Shown here piece by piece: positions 1 to 8,450 of a stretch of 17,255 nt of DNA. Made by a program: the position numbers and the translations under genes. Where the stretch lies: positions 1 through 17,255 of the forward strand of contig JBMOGA010000072.1 of NCBI GenBank assembly GCA_049318625.1, in the 5' to 3' direction. The notes beneath the pieces are model-generated. The model saw only the letters and a program-made list of their open reading frames with translations, was not told where the DNA came from and did no database searches. This DNA is from JBMOGA01 sp049318625. Lineage in GTDB: Bacteria; Pseudomonadota; Alphaproteobacteria; Rhizobiales; Hyphomicrobiaceae. Position 1 is the stretch's first letter. Each line of letters begins with the position of its first letter.

Positions 1-334
1 ACATTCGAATGTCTCCGTTCGCCGATGTTCAGGCGGGCCCGGGATAGCGCAACGGGCCGGTGCCGATCTGTTCCCAGGGAAGCACCAGCGCAGTTCGATC
101 CCGACTTCCAGCGGCAAGTGCTTTCGTGGTTTCGCCCGAGACCCGACGTGACGGCGGGTTGCCGGTGCCCACCGACCGGGCGACCGCAGTCGATCCAATA
201 TTTTTCGCCTTATTTCGCGGGCTCGCGTGTATTCGATCGAGCGTTCTATCGCCCGATTGCGCTGTTGGGCCGCACTGCCCACCCGAATATTTGCAAACAC
301 CCCAGAATCTGGCCTCCGCGATTCTGTCGCGTAC
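1..334. other. Leading region with no supported gene
   Basis: No reading frame in this stretch gives a recognisable protein. The overlapping open frames on both strands are arginine- and proline-rich, as expected from chance frames in GC-rich DNA. Bases 1-12 form a perfect 12-bp palindrome (ACATTCGAATGT) whose role cannot be judged because it sits at the window edge. The region becomes AT-rich only from about base 190 onward, towards the promoter-like segment that follows. It may contain the end of an upstream gene, but I see no convincing one. Confidence 0.5.
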
Positions 335-378
335 AGATATTTTGACACTGCACGACTTGAAAATATCTTTATCGGATA
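335..378 (+). promoter_or_regulatory. Promoter with overlapping inverted-repeat operator candidate
   Basis: A sigma70-like promoter is visible: TTGACA at 342-347, a 16-base spacer, and TATCTT at 364-369. A perfect 9-bp inverted repeat (AGATATTTT at 335-343, AAAATATCT at 360-368) overlaps the -35 on one side and the -10 on the other. A second small palindrome, TATC-G-GATA, lies at 370-378. Dyads placed over promoter boxes are typical of repressor operators. The next gene downstream encodes an XRE-type helix-turn-helix protein about 85 bases away, so autoregulation is a reasonable inference. Binding is not shown. Confidence 0.45.
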
Positions 379-462
379 CCACTATATCTATTGCTCCACT
401 TGAAATGGCGGAAATGGTTTTATGTTTTGCTAGTTCCCAGACTCGCGGTTACAGCCGCCGGC

Positions 463-705
463 ATGTTCAGCCCTGAACAAAACCGCGCCGCTCGTGCGTT
501 GCTCGGATGGTCACGCGATCGTCTGGCCGACGAGTCCGGCGTGTCGGCCATAGCCATCAAAGCGTTCGAGAGCGGCGGCAACGACCCACGTGTGTCGACA
601 CTGGTGGCGATACGGACGGCATTTGCCCGCTCGAACGTCATTTTCCTCGATCCGACGGAAGAGCGGGGTTCTGGCGTGGCCTTCGGACTGCGCGGAGTGC
701 CATAG
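463..705 (+). CDS. Small XRE-family helix-turn-helix regulator
   Basis: This 80-residue protein has the form of a minimal XRE/Cro-type DNA-binding protein. It opens with MFSPEQNRAARALLGWSRD, the usual start of many short alphaproteobacterial XRE regulators. The helix-turn-helix follows at about residues 20-45 (DRLADESGVSAIAIKAFESG), and then a helix with the pattern STLVAIRTAFARSNVIFLD. The C-terminus (GSGVAFG) resembles the short strand ending these proteins. It would act as a cytoplasmic transcriptional regulator, probably a repressor. ATG at 463 is chosen because it matches the family N-terminus; no strong Shine-Dalgarno is visible, and an upstream TTG at 391 in the same frame would add an unlikely extension. 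A promoter with an inverted repeat lies upstream. The target is unknown. Confidence 0.8.
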   Translation: MFSPEQNRAARALLGWSRDRLADESGVSAIAIKAFESGGNDPRVSTLVAIRTAFARSNVIFLDPTEERGSGVAFGLRGVP

Positions 706-749
706 CGCGTTGCGACGACAGGTGGCACGACGGCACATTGGAGTTGCAC

Positions 750-962
750 ATGGATCACTCGCCGTCGAAGAGCGCGGCCAGGATTTCCGAAATGATTGCC
801 GAGCAGTGCGCGCGCGCTTCGCGGGGCGACCCGGAGGCGGCCGTTGCGGTGCTCTCGGAGGTGTTGCGGCAGATGCGAGCCTGGGTCGACGTGGACTATG
901 GCCCGGATGCGTTCCAACGGGTGATCCGGGCGGCAATGGACGGCGGAGCGCCCGAGGCATAG
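750..962 (+). CDS. Hypothetical 70-residue protein
   Basis: I do not recognise this small protein. It is predicted to be soluble and mostly helical, with an N-terminal stretch (residues 8-40, rich in Ala, Glu and Arg) that could form an amphipathic helix, then VDVDYGPDAFQRVIRAAM near the C-terminus. There are no membrane segments, cysteines or catalytic motifs. ATG at 750 is preceded by GGAG at 740-743 with a six-base gap, which supports this start; an earlier in-frame start at 507 would overlap the upstream regulator out of frame. It lies 44 bases after the XRE gene and could be co-transcribed with it. It ends 18 bases before the stop codon of the convergent ATPase gene. It could also be a non-coding open frame. 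Confidence 0.5.
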   Translation: MDHSPSKSAARISEMIAEQCARASRGDPEAAVAVLSEVLRQMRAWVDVDYGPDAFQRVIRAAMDGGAPEA

Positions 963-980
963 CCCGGCACTGAGGCCGCC

Positions 981-1538
981 TCAGCCGCGTCCCCAAACGG
1001 CGAGGATCCGCGCCACGGCCGCCGCGGCGCCGAGGCTCGTGTCGACGACCTCGTGTTCGAATGCGGGCCGCGACCAATCGGGCTGGCCGGCCAGGAACGT
1101 TTCCCAGGTTTCGAGCTTCAACCGATCGCGCGCCTCACCCCGGTCCTGCATGCGCCGGCGCATCACATCGGGTGGGCAGGTGCACCGCAGGAACCGCGCC
1201 TCCGCGCCGTGCCGTCGGGCATTGGCCACCACCTCGTCATGCCAAGTCCGGTCGTTCAGCACGGCGCCATGGGGGGCGTCGACGACGACCGGGAGGCCGA
1301 GTGCCAGATTGGCGTCGGCCAGACGATAGAGCGCCAGGTACAGCGTCGGCCGCGCCTGGCGGTAGGCCTCGGAATCGCGATCGTCGCCGAAAAACGGTTG
1401 GGTGATGTCGTCGCTGTTCAGCAGGCAGGCGCCCAAGCGCGGCGCCAGCGCGCGCGCAAGCGTGGTCTTGCCGGACCCCGGCGGTCCCAGGATCACGACG
1501 AGCAGCGGCGGGTGGCGGGGACGCGGGTGGTCGGTCAT
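981..1538 (-). CDS. AAA-family P-loop ATPase / nucleoside-kinase-like protein
   Basis: A 185-residue cytoplasmic protein with a clean Walker A motif GPPGSGKT at residues 18-25 after a hydrophobic strand (LLVVIL). The rest follows the small-kinase fold: a substrate-binding region LLNSDDITQPFFGDD, a second strand VVVDAPHG, and a lid-like arginine-rich segment (CPPDVMRRRMQDRGEARDR) resembling the zeta-toxin/gluconate-kinase-like group of P-loop proteins annotated as AAA family ATPases. A phosphotransferase role on a small molecule is inferred; the substrate is unknown. ATG at 1538 is chosen because it leaves the usual short N-terminus before the first strand. Upstream in-frame ATGs (at 1571, 1625 and 1637) would add a low-complexity extension running into the divergent gene. 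No strong ribosome binding site is seen. It is divergent from the VWA gene. Confidence 0.8.
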   Translation of the reverse strand: MTDHPRPRHPPLLVVILGPPGSGKTTLARALAPRLGACLLNSDDITQPFFGDDRDSEAYRQARPTLYLALYRLADANLALGLPVVVDAPHGAVLNDRTWHDEVVANARRHGAEARFLRCTCPPDVMRRRMQDRGEARDRLKLETWETFLAGQPDWSRPAFEHEVVDTSLGAAAAVARILAVWGRG

Positions 1539-1623
1539 GGGCGGGTGCGGGCTCGGATCGTGGAAGGCTCGCATGGCGCCCGCGGCGTGGCAACGGCCGG
1601 CTGGATGGGGTAGCGTCGACACC

Positions 1624-2868
1624 ATGACCGCGCCCACGCCCTCAACGCCCGATGCGCCGCTTTCCGGCCTTGCACGGCTCGCGCCGAACCTCGTCGCCTC
1701 CGAGGTCGACGGCGGGCGGATCGCGGAGAACGTGCTGCAGTTCGGCCGGCTACTGCGGGCGAGCGGGTTTCCGGTCGGGCCGCAACAGACGGTGCTGGCG
1801 ACCGAGGCGGTGCTGGCGACCGGCGTCGAAAGCCCAACCGTCCTCTACTGGGCGCTGCACGCCGCCTTCGTCAGCCGGCCGGAGCAGCACGCGATCTTCG
1901 ATCAGGCCTTCTACCTGTTCTGGAAGGACCCGCAGTTCCTCGAAAACATGCTGTCGCTGATGCTGCCGAGCTTGCGCAATCTGCCGCCGGAGCACGAGGA
2001 GCCGCTGTCGCGACGGCTGCGCGAGCCGCTGCTGCCGAAGAGCAGCCAGCCGCCGGAACGGCCCCGCGAGGACATCGAGCTCGATGCCAGCCAGTCGTGG
2101 AGCGCCGGCGAGGTGCTGCGAACCAAGGATTTCGAGCAGATGAGCGTCGACGAGCAGCGCCGCGCCCGCGAGGCGATCCGGCGGATGGCTCTCGTGCTCG
2201 CGATGCTGCCGACGCGGCGCTTCCAGCCCGCGCGCCGCGGCCAGCGCCTGGACCTCAAGCGCGTACTCCGCGAGATGGCGAGCCAGGGGCCCGATCACAT
2301 CATGCTGCGCTGGTCTCAACGGCGCTGGCGCCGGCCGCCGCTGGTGGTGCTGTGCGACATCTCGGGCAGCATGGACGCCTATGCCCGCATGATGCTGCAC
2401 TTCCTGCATGCGCTGACCAATGCCCGCGACCGTGTGCACACCTTCCTGTTCGGCACCCGGCTGACCCATGTGACACGCGCGCTCAAGGGGCGCGACCCGG
2501 ATCTCGCGATCGCCAAGGTGGCGGGCGACGTGAAGGACTGGAGTGGCGGGACGCGGATCGGCGACAGTCTGGCCGCCTTCAACAGGCTGTGGGCCCGCCG
2601 CGTGCTCGGCCAGAACGCGACCGTGCTGCTGATCACGGACGGCCTGGACCGGGAGGGTGGCGAGGGCATCGGCGCGGCCGCGCGGCGGCTCAAGGCGTCG
2701 TGCCGTCGGCTGGTGTGGCTCAACCCGCTGATGCGGTACGACGCCTATGCGCCGCTCGCCAGCGGAGCCCGTGAGCTGGCTCACCATGTCGGCGAAATGC
2801 GCTCCTGCCACAACCTCGCGAGCCTCGAAGAACTCGCGGCCGCACTCGGCACCCACGGGAGATCCTGA
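1624..2868 (+). CDS. CoxE-like VWA domain-containing protein
   Basis: A 414-residue protein of the CoxE-like VWA family (PF05762), usually found beside molybdenum hydroxylase operons such as aerobic CO dehydrogenase. There it works with a MoxR-type AAA+ ATPase (CoxD) in maturing the active site. The N-terminal half is helical (FGRLLRASGFPVGPQQT), followed by a basic linker at about 170-235. The VWA domain carries a complete metal-ion-dependent adhesion site: DISGS at 245-249, Thr310 in SGGTRIGDS, and Asp339 in LLITDG. No signal peptide is present, so it is cytoplasmic. ATG at 1624 follows a GGGG-containing stretch and gives the standard N-terminus. Its TGA overlaps the ATG of the next gene by one base, so translation of the two is probably coupled. 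No coxD-type ATPase is adjacent, which is unusual. Confidence 0.88.
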   Translation: MTAPTPSTPDAPLSGLARLAPNLVASEVDGGRIAENVLQFGRLLRASGFPVGPQQTVLATEAVLATGVESPTVLYWALHAAFVSRPEQHAIFDQAFYLFWKDPQFLENMLSLMLPSLRNLPPEHEEPLSRRLREPLLPKSSQPPERPREDIELDASQSWSAGEVLRTKDFEQMSVDEQRRAREAIRRMALVLAMLPTRRFQPARRGQRLDLKRVLREMASQGPDHIMLRWSQRRWRRPPLVVLCDISGSMDAYARMMLHFLHALTNARDRVHTFLFGTRLTHVTRALKGRDPDLAIAKVAGDVKDWSGGTRIGDSLAAFNRLWARRVLGQNATVLLITDGLDREGGEGIGAAARRLKASCRRLVWLNPLMRYDAYAPLASGARELAHHVGEMRSCHNLASLEELAAALGTHGRS

Positions 2869-4508
2869 TGCGGTTTGCCAGCGTGCCGACGGCCGAGGCC
2901 GTGGGCGCCATCCTCGCTCATTCGCTGGGAACTCCGGATGGTCCGATCAAGAAGGGTCGCGTTCTGTCGGCCGGCGATGTGGCGCGCCTGCAGGCCGCCG
3001 GCCACGAGACGGTGATGGCGGCCCGGCTCGATCCCGGCGATCTGGACGAGAACGCGGCGGCTGGCCGGGTCGCACGGGCGCTCGCCGGATCCGGGGTCCG
3101 GGTCGCGGAGCCCTTCACCGGGCGGGCCAACCTCTATGCCGAGTGGCCCGGCCTGGTGACGCTCGATCCGGCGCGGATCGGCCGATTGAACGGCCTCGAC
3201 GAAGCGCTGACGGTGGCGACCGTCGTGCCGTTCGAGCGGGTCGAGGCCGGACAGATGATCGCCACCGTGAAGATCATCACGTTCGGCTTGTCGGGCGCGG
3301 TGGTGGCGGCGGCCGAGCCCCTGGCCGCGGCGGCCCTCGCGGTGGCCCCCTTCGCGGCGCGGACGGCCGGGTTGGTGCTGACCGAGCTGCCGGCGACCAA
3401 GACCACCGTCCTCGACAAGCGCACGCGGGTGATGGCGGACCGGCTGGCCGCGCTCGGCAGCCGCCTCGGCCCGGTGCTCCGGGTGCCGCACGAGACCGCG
3501 GCGGTCGCAGCGGCGATCACGGAACTGGCCACCGCGGGGGCTGACCCCATCCTGGTGTTCGCCGCCTCGGCGATCGTCGACCGCGGCGATGTGACTCCCG
3601 CCGCGCTGGTGGCGGCCGGCGGCACCGTGGTCCATCTCGGCATGCCGGTCGATCCGGGCAACCTGCTGATGGTCGGCCGGCTCGGCCCCCGTGACGTGAT
3701 CGGCGTGCCGAGCTGTGCGGCCTCCCCCAAGCTGAACGGCTTCGACTGGGTGCTGGAGCGGCGCCTCGCCGGCCAGCCGGTCGGGCCGGCCGAACTGGCC
3801 GCCTTGGGGGTCGGCGGACTTCTGAAGGAGATTTCCGGCCGGCCGCAGCCCCGCGAAGGGGCCGGTGACGACGACACGCGGCGCGCGCCCCGCGTCGGCG
3901 CCATCTTGCTGGCGGCCGGGCGCTCGACGCGGATGGGCGCCGGCCGGATGAAGTTGCTGGAACCGCTCGATGGTGTTCCGCTGGTCCGGCATACGACGGC
4001 GGCGGCGCTGGCCTCGGGGGCCGACCCGGTGGTGGTGGTGACCGGGCACGCAGCCGAGGCGATCGAAGCAGCGCTCGACGGTCTCGACGTGGCCATCGTC
4101 CGCAACCCCAGGTTTACCGAGGGCCTGTCAACATCGCTCAAGGCTGGGCTCGCCGCGCTGCCCGACACCACCGATGCGGCGCTGGTGCTGCTCGGCGACA
4201 TGCCGACGGTCACCGCGGCGACGCTGCGGCGGCTGATCGCCGCGTTCGCGCCCAAGGATGGCCGCCACATCATCGTGCCGGTGCGCGACGGCCGACGTGG
4301 AAATCCCGTGTTGTGGGGGCGATCCCTGTTCCCGGCGATCGGCGCGGTGACCGGCGATCACGGGGCGCGCCATCTTCTCGGCGCCAACGCCGAACTGGTC
4401 GTCGAGGTCGAGATCTCCAGTGACGAGATCTTCCTCGACGTCGACACCCCGGAGGCGCTGCTGCAGCTGACCGGCCGCACGCCCAAGGATGCAACGGCCG
4501 CCGACTGA
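2868..4508 (+). CDS. Molybdopterin-binding / MocA-type cytidylyltransferase fusion protein
   Basis: A 546-residue two-domain protein. Residues 1 to about 330 resemble the molybdopterin-binding fold of MoeA/MogA-like proteins, with a region around 165-310 containing VLTELPATKTTVLDKRTRV and VGRLGPRDVIGVPSCAASPK. Residues about 345-535 form a nucleotidyltransferase domain (MobA/MocA-like, NTP_transf_3). The signature LAAGRSTRMG is at 348-357, Lys362 follows, and the metal-binding Asp444 lies in LLGDMP. MocA enzymes attach CMP to molybdopterin to make the cytosine dinucleotide cofactor of xanthine-oxidase-type hydroxylases. The fusion may bind the cofactor intermediate and nucleotidylate it; that joint role is inference. 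The start overlaps the VWA stop, so the two form an operon. The product is cytoplasmic. Substrate specificity (CTP or GTP) is not decided by what I can see. Confidence 0.87.
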   Translation: MRFASVPTAEAVGAILAHSLGTPDGPIKKGRVLSAGDVARLQAAGHETVMAARLDPGDLDENAAAGRVARALAGSGVRVAEPFTGRANLYAEWPGLVTLDPARIGRLNGLDEALTVATVVPFERVEAGQMIATVKIITFGLSGAVVAAAEPLAAAALAVAPFAARTAGLVLTELPATKTTVLDKRTRVMADRLAALGSRLGPVLRVPHETAAVAAAITELATAGADPILVFAASAIVDRGDVTPAALVAAGGTVVHLGMPVDPGNLLMVGRLGPRDVIGVPSCAASPKLNGFDWVLERRLAGQPVGPAELAALGVGGLLKEISGRPQPREGAGDDDTRRAPRVGAILLAAGRSTRMGAGRMKLLEPLDGVPLVRHTTAAALASGADPVVVVTGHAAEAIEAALDGLDVAIVRNPRFTEGLSTSLKAGLAALPDTTDAALVLLGDMPTVTAATLRRLIAAFAPKDGRHIIVPVRDGRRGNPVLWGRSLFPAIGAVTGDHGARHLLGANAELVVEVEISSDEIFLDVDTPEALLQLTGRTPKDATAAD

Positions 4509-4673
4509 TTCGCCGAGCACTGCAAATCAGCGCATTCATTTACCAAAATTTTACAGCGGTCTGTGACCTTTCAGCAATTAGGTCCTGCCCGTTCCTCGTC
4601 TGGACTCCCGGTGGCCCAACTCGCCTCGACGCGAGGCACCGCCGGGCAAATGTGTCGACCGACGGGGACCACG
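4509..4673 (+). other. Intergenic AT-rich leader before the Sel1-repeat gene
   Basis: This gap has an AT-rich core at about 4525-4560, distinct from the GC-rich genes on either side, and is the likely site of a promoter for the following gene. I cannot pick convincing -35 and -10 boxes. A GTG at 4563 is in frame with the downstream gene and could be an alternative start, but the 37 residues it would add look like untranslated sequence. No terminator hairpin is clear after the MocA-fusion gene. Confidence 0.4.
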
Positions 4674-7298
4674 ATGGACGAACTCCAAGCGGCACGTCAT
4701 CTCGACCAGCCTTCCGAAGTCGAGCGCGGATCCCGTGGCATCATGAACCTTCTCGAACAGGTCACGGAGCACCTGCTCGAGCACGAGCGGCGCACCGAGC
4801 GCTTCCACCATTTCGACAGCACTGCGGCTGCGGTCGGCTCGTCCGGACGCGATGTTGCCGGATCGATCGCCCGCATCCGCGACGAGCTCGATCATCTGGT
4901 CCATCGCATGGCCAACGCCACCCCCGCGGTCGCCTCCGCCGACCCCAACGATCCCTGGGATCAAGCCTCGGCCGACGCACTGGCGCGCGTCTATCACGGC
5001 GAGCCGGCCCGCCCGGCCCTGCGAACGGTTCCAGCATCGGTTCCGGCATCGGTTCCAATGGGCGCCCGGCGCGATCAGGCGGGCCCGTCCATGCTCTATG
5101 CACTCGATCCGGCCGGGCTCGACCAGCGGCTCGACCGCCTGGCGACGCGGATCGACGACGGCTTCCGTATGGTGGCCCAGGCCGACACCGCGCTCGAGCT
5201 GGCCCGCCAGCTCGACGCCATCGAGCAGCAGCTGCGAGCGCCGGCCGATAGCGCCGGCAACGACAAGCTGATCGCCGGCCTCGAAACCATCGAGCAGGAT
5301 CTGGCCGCTCTCACCCGCGCCATCGATCAAGTGGGCGCCAAGGCCGAGCGGGTCGGCAGTGTCGAGCGCAGCATTCAGGACCTCGCCGGACAGATCGAAA
5401 CCAAGTTCGCGCAGCCCGATCGCCGGCCGCTCGACGACGCCGACATCGACCGGATGGCGCGTGCCGTGTCGGGACTGGTCGGCGTCCGTCTCGAGAAGCC
5501 GGTGGTTGCTTCGCTGATGGACGAGACCATCGGCCGGATTGCCGAGCGATCGGCCGCGGATGTCGTGCGTGTGCTGCCCAAGACCGAGCCGGTCCGGCAC
5601 TCGGACGACGACCTCAAGCGCATCGCGGAATCGATCGGTCGCGTGCTGGTCGGCCGCGTCACGACGGCGCTGCAGTCGATCCCACGCGCGGAGTCGGGCG
5701 ACATCGAAGGCTTGAAGGCGCAGCTCGAGGCGGCGTTCCAGGATCAGCGGCGCAGCGAGGCGCAAGTGTCCGAGATGCTGGACACCATGCAGCAGGCCCT
5801 GCTCGGCCTGCTCGATCGCATGGACCACTTGGAGCGCCCGGCCAGCGAGGCCCCGGCAGCGCCGATACCGGCTCCCGGTGCCGCCCCATCGATCACCGCC
5901 GTATTCCCTGAAATGCAGACGCCGCCGGGGGCCAGTTCCGTCGAGGCCCGCATCGATCCTCCGGCTCCTGCCCCGGTGCCGACACCGGCACCCGCGGCGC
6001 CGAGCCCGGCGTTCACCGCTCTGGCGGCACAGTCGGCCAATGCCGAGCGTAGCAAGGAGGACTTCGTCGCCTCCGCGCGCCGCGCCGCCGCCCAGGCCCA
6101 TCAGGCCCAGCAGCAACAGCAGCAGCAACAGGCGCCGCAGGCGACACCAGCGCCGGCCAAGAAGTCCGGAAAGCCGGCCGCGGCCCCCAAGGCCGGCGGA
6201 CGCCCGCTCCTCAACCGTCGCGTGCTCATCGGCCTGTTGACCGTCGTGTGCGCCGTCTCGGCCTATCTGGCCTTCGTGCGCAAACCGGCCCAGCCGCCGG
6301 TCAACCCGTCCGGCATCGAGCGTCCGGCCAAGCCGGAGAAGTCCAGCGCCATCGACGGCGAAAAGGAGATCGAGACGGCGGACGCCGCCGACACCCTCGA
6401 CGCCGATCCGACCACGCTGCCGGCCGAGGCCGGTCCCAGGATCGCCGGAACCGTCGTTCAGACCGACGCGCAGATTTCGCCGCTGGCGCTGTTGCGCGAG
6501 CAGGAGCAGCAGGGCATCGCGCGGCTGTCGAGCCAGATGGGTGCGATGGTGCAGCGGACCAGCGCCGTGGAGACGCCGCCCGCCAGCCGCGAGACCACCG
6601 CCGTCGAAATGCCGCCCGCCATGGTCGGTCCGAACTCGCTGCGCCTCGCCGCCCAGAGCGGCGATCCCTCGGCGCAGTTCGCCGTTGCCGCCCGGCTCGG
6701 CGAAGGCCGTGGCGTGGCGCAAGACCTCGATGAAGCCGCGCGCTGGTACCAGCGGTCGGCACAAGCCGGTTTCGCGCTGGCCCAGTACCGGCTCGGCACC
6801 TACTTCGAGCGCGGCTTCGGCGTGCCGAAGGATCCGGCCCGGGCCGCAGCCTGGTACGCGCGCGCCGCCGAGCAGGGCAACGTCAAGGCGATGCACAACA
6901 TCGCGGTCCTCAACACCGGGCGGGACGGTACCGCCGCCGACTACGACACCGCCGTCAAATGGTTCGCCAAGGCCGCCAGCCATGGCCTGCGCGACAGCAT
7001 GTTCAATCTCGGCATCCTCTACGAGAGCGGGCTCGGCGTGGCGCAGGACTATGCCAACGCCTACAAGTACCTGGCCCTGGCCGCGCGGGCCGGCGATGCT
7101 CAGGCCGCCAAGCGGCTGGCGAGTGTGCGGGCCCGGCTGGCGCCGGCGCGTGCCAGCGCCGTCGACGACGCGGTGGCCGCCTGGCAACCTGTCCCCTTCG
7201 ATCGCATCGCCAACGATCCGGTCGTCGCGGGCGAGCAGTGGAAGACGCGGGCGCGGCTTGCGCCGGCCGCCTCCGAGACCGAACAGACTCCGAGCTGA
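4674..7298 (+). CDS. PodJ-like Sel1-repeat membrane protein (polar localization factor type)
   Basis: An 874-residue protein built like the alphaproteobacterial PodJ group. Residues 1 to about 400 are long, polar and helical, with probable coiled coil (LIAGLETIEQDLAALTRAID). A proline/alanine-rich linker follows, including a run of eight glutamines at 479-486. A single membrane helix lies at about 515-535 (VLIGLLTVVCAVSAYLAFV) after a basic patch. The periplasmic part from about 650 to 835 carries tandem Sel1 repeats with the typical pattern A..G...A...LG..Y..G.GV..D...A..WY..AA. In Caulobacter, PodJ anchors polarity and stalk/pilus factors at the cell pole; an equivalent role here is inference. 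ATG at 4674 follows GACGGGGACC and is preferred over the in-frame GTG at 4563. A VPAS-encoding 12-bp repeat lies at about 5027-5056. Confidence 0.8.
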   Translation: MDELQAARHLDQPSEVERGSRGIMNLLEQVTEHLLEHERRTERFHHFDSTAAAVGSSGRDVAGSIARIRDELDHLVHRMANATPAVASADPNDPWDQASADALARVYHGEPARPALRTVPASVPASVPMGARRDQAGPSMLYALDPAGLDQRLDRLATRIDDGFRMVAQADTALELARQLDAIEQQLRAPADSAGNDKLIAGLETIEQDLAALTRAIDQVGAKAERVGSVERSIQDLAGQIETKFAQPDRRPLDDADIDRMARAVSGLVGVRLEKPVVASLMDETIGRIAERSAADVVRVLPKTEPVRHSDDDLKRIAESIGRVLVGRVTTALQSIPRAESGDIEGLKAQLEAAFQDQRRSEAQVSEMLDTMQQALLGLLDRMDHLERPASEAPAAPIPAPGAAPSITAVFPEMQTPPGASSVEARIDPPAPAPVPTPAPAAPSPAFTALAAQSANAERSKEDFVASARRAAAQAHQAQQQQQQQQAPQATPAPAKKSGKPAAAPKAGGRPLLNRRVLIGLLTVVCAVSAYLAFVRKPAQPPVNPSGIERPAKPEKSSAIDGEKEIETADAADTLDADPTTLPAEAGPRIAGTVVQTDAQISPLALLREQEQQGIARLSSQMGAMVQRTSAVETPPASRETTAVEMPPAMVGPNSLRLAAQSGDPSAQFAVAARLGEGRGVAQDLDEAARWYQRSAQAGFALAQYRLGTYFERGFGVPKDPARAAAWYARAAEQGNVKAMHNIAVLNTGRDGTAADYDTAVKWFAKAASHGLRDSMFNLGILYESGLGVAQDYANAYKYLALAARAGDAQAAKRLASVRARLAPARASAVDDAVAAWQPVPFDRIANDPVVAGEQWKTRARLAPAASETEQTPS

Positions 7299-7429
7299 CG
7301 CCACGGCCCCGATACGCGCGGAGCAGGGTCGCCACGGAAATCGGTCGACAGCCGCCTGCCGGATGCTATTCAAAGGTCCTACCGGGCAGCGGCGGTGCGG
7401 TTGCGTCGCGCCCGATACGGAGGGCTGGG

Positions 7430-8347
7430 TTGCCGGTCGATCACGCGAGGCTCAGCAGATCCAGAGTCGGGCTCTTCGGGCTCGCCGCCCTCCTGGCATG
7501 CCTGCTGTTCAGCAGCGAACCCGGCGCGCAGCAGAAGCGTGGGCGCGCACCGGCTCCGCCGGCCGCCAGCGCGCAGCAGCCGGGCGCACCGGCAGCCGCC
7601 GCGGTTCCCGCAGGCGAACTGCCGGCCGAGACCGTCCAGGCCGACGTGTCGACCCGCAGCGTCGCCGTCACATCGAGCTTCACCGGCACCGAAATCGTCG
7701 TGTTCGGCGCCGTCGACAACAGCCGCCAGACCAGTGCCGAGGCCGGCCTCTACGACGTCGTCATCATCCTCGAAGGCACGCCCGGCCAGATCGTGGTGCG
7801 GCGCAAGGCCAACATCGCCGGCATCTGGATGAATACGCAGTCGCTGACATTCGTCAGCGTGCCGAGCTATTACGCGATCGCCTCGACCCGGCCGCTCGAC
7901 GAGATCGCCCCGACCAACGTGCTCAACGAAAACGACATCGGGTTCAATCACGTCCGCATGACGCCGGTGGAGGGCTGGGAGACCGGGCTGACGACCGCGG
8001 ATCTGCAGGAGTTCAAGAACGCGGTGATCCGGCTAAAGGCCCGCGACGGGCTCTACATCCGCAGCGACTACGACGTCGTGTTCATCGGCCGCAGCCTGTT
8101 CCGCGCCTCGATCGAGCTGCCGGCCAACGTTCCGGTCGGCGCGCTCAACGCCAAGGTCTATCTGCTGCGCGACGGGCAGCTGCTGTCGACCTACACGTCG
8201 CGGGTGATGCTGGCGCGCGAGGGGCTGGAGCGTGTGCTGCACGACTTCGCGTTCAAGCAGCCGATGTTCTACGGCATCTTCACGGTGACGGTGGCCGTGT
8301 TCGCGGGGCTCGCCGCGTCGACGCTGCTGGCGCGCGCCCGCCAATAG
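7430..8347 (+). CDS. TIGR02186 (Alph_Pro_TM) family membrane-anchored periplasmic protein
   Basis: A 305-residue protein I recognise as the alphaproteobacterial TIGR02186/PF09608 family of unknown function. A basic N-terminus and hydrophobic stretch at about 13-28 (VGLFGLAALLACLLF) with a following SSEPGA look like a signal sequence. A proline/alanine-rich spacer follows, then a beta-rich domain from about 60 to 275, and a C-terminal membrane helix (YGIFTVTVAVFAGLAAS). The domain is therefore expected in the periplasm, tethered at both or at least the C-terminal end. The start is a TTG at 7430 preceded by AGGG at 7421-7424; no suitable ATG or GTG exists before the signal sequence. As I recall the family often sits next to a TauE/SafE-type permease, but none is present here. 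It is 131 bases after the PodJ-like gene and 103 bases before ruvB. Confidence 0.8.
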   Translation: MPVDHARLSRSRVGLFGLAALLACLLFSSEPGAQQKRGRAPAPPAASAQQPGAPAAAAVPAGELPAETVQADVSTRSVAVTSSFTGTEIVVFGAVDNSRQTSAEAGLYDVVIILEGTPGQIVVRRKANIAGIWMNTQSLTFVSVPSYYAIASTRPLDEIAPTNVLNENDIGFNHVRMTPVEGWETGLTTADLQEFKNAVIRLKARDGLYIRSDYDVVFIGRSLFRASIELPANVPVGALNAKVYLLRDGQLLSTYTSRVMLAREGLERVLHDFAFKQPMFYGIFTVTVAVFAGLAASTLLARARQ

Positions 8348-8450
8348 CCCGGCGTTCCCCGGCGGCGGCAAATCGGCTACACAGCACAGCGAACGAACGA
8401 GAAACACGAGCAGCCGCCTGCGCGTCGGCGCGGTCGGCGCGGAGGACCGG

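Noticed and set aside
2781..4273. Long minus-strand open frames across the MocA-fusion gene
   Set aside because: They are His/Arg/Gly- or Ser/Ala-rich and antisense to a well-recognised protein; this is a GC-rich codon-position shadow.
4578..7373. A 931-residue minus-strand open frame antisense to the PodJ-like gene
   Set aside because: Its translation is a low-complexity Gly/Arg/Leu/His mix with no domain, while the plus strand has clear Sel1 repeats and a membrane helix.
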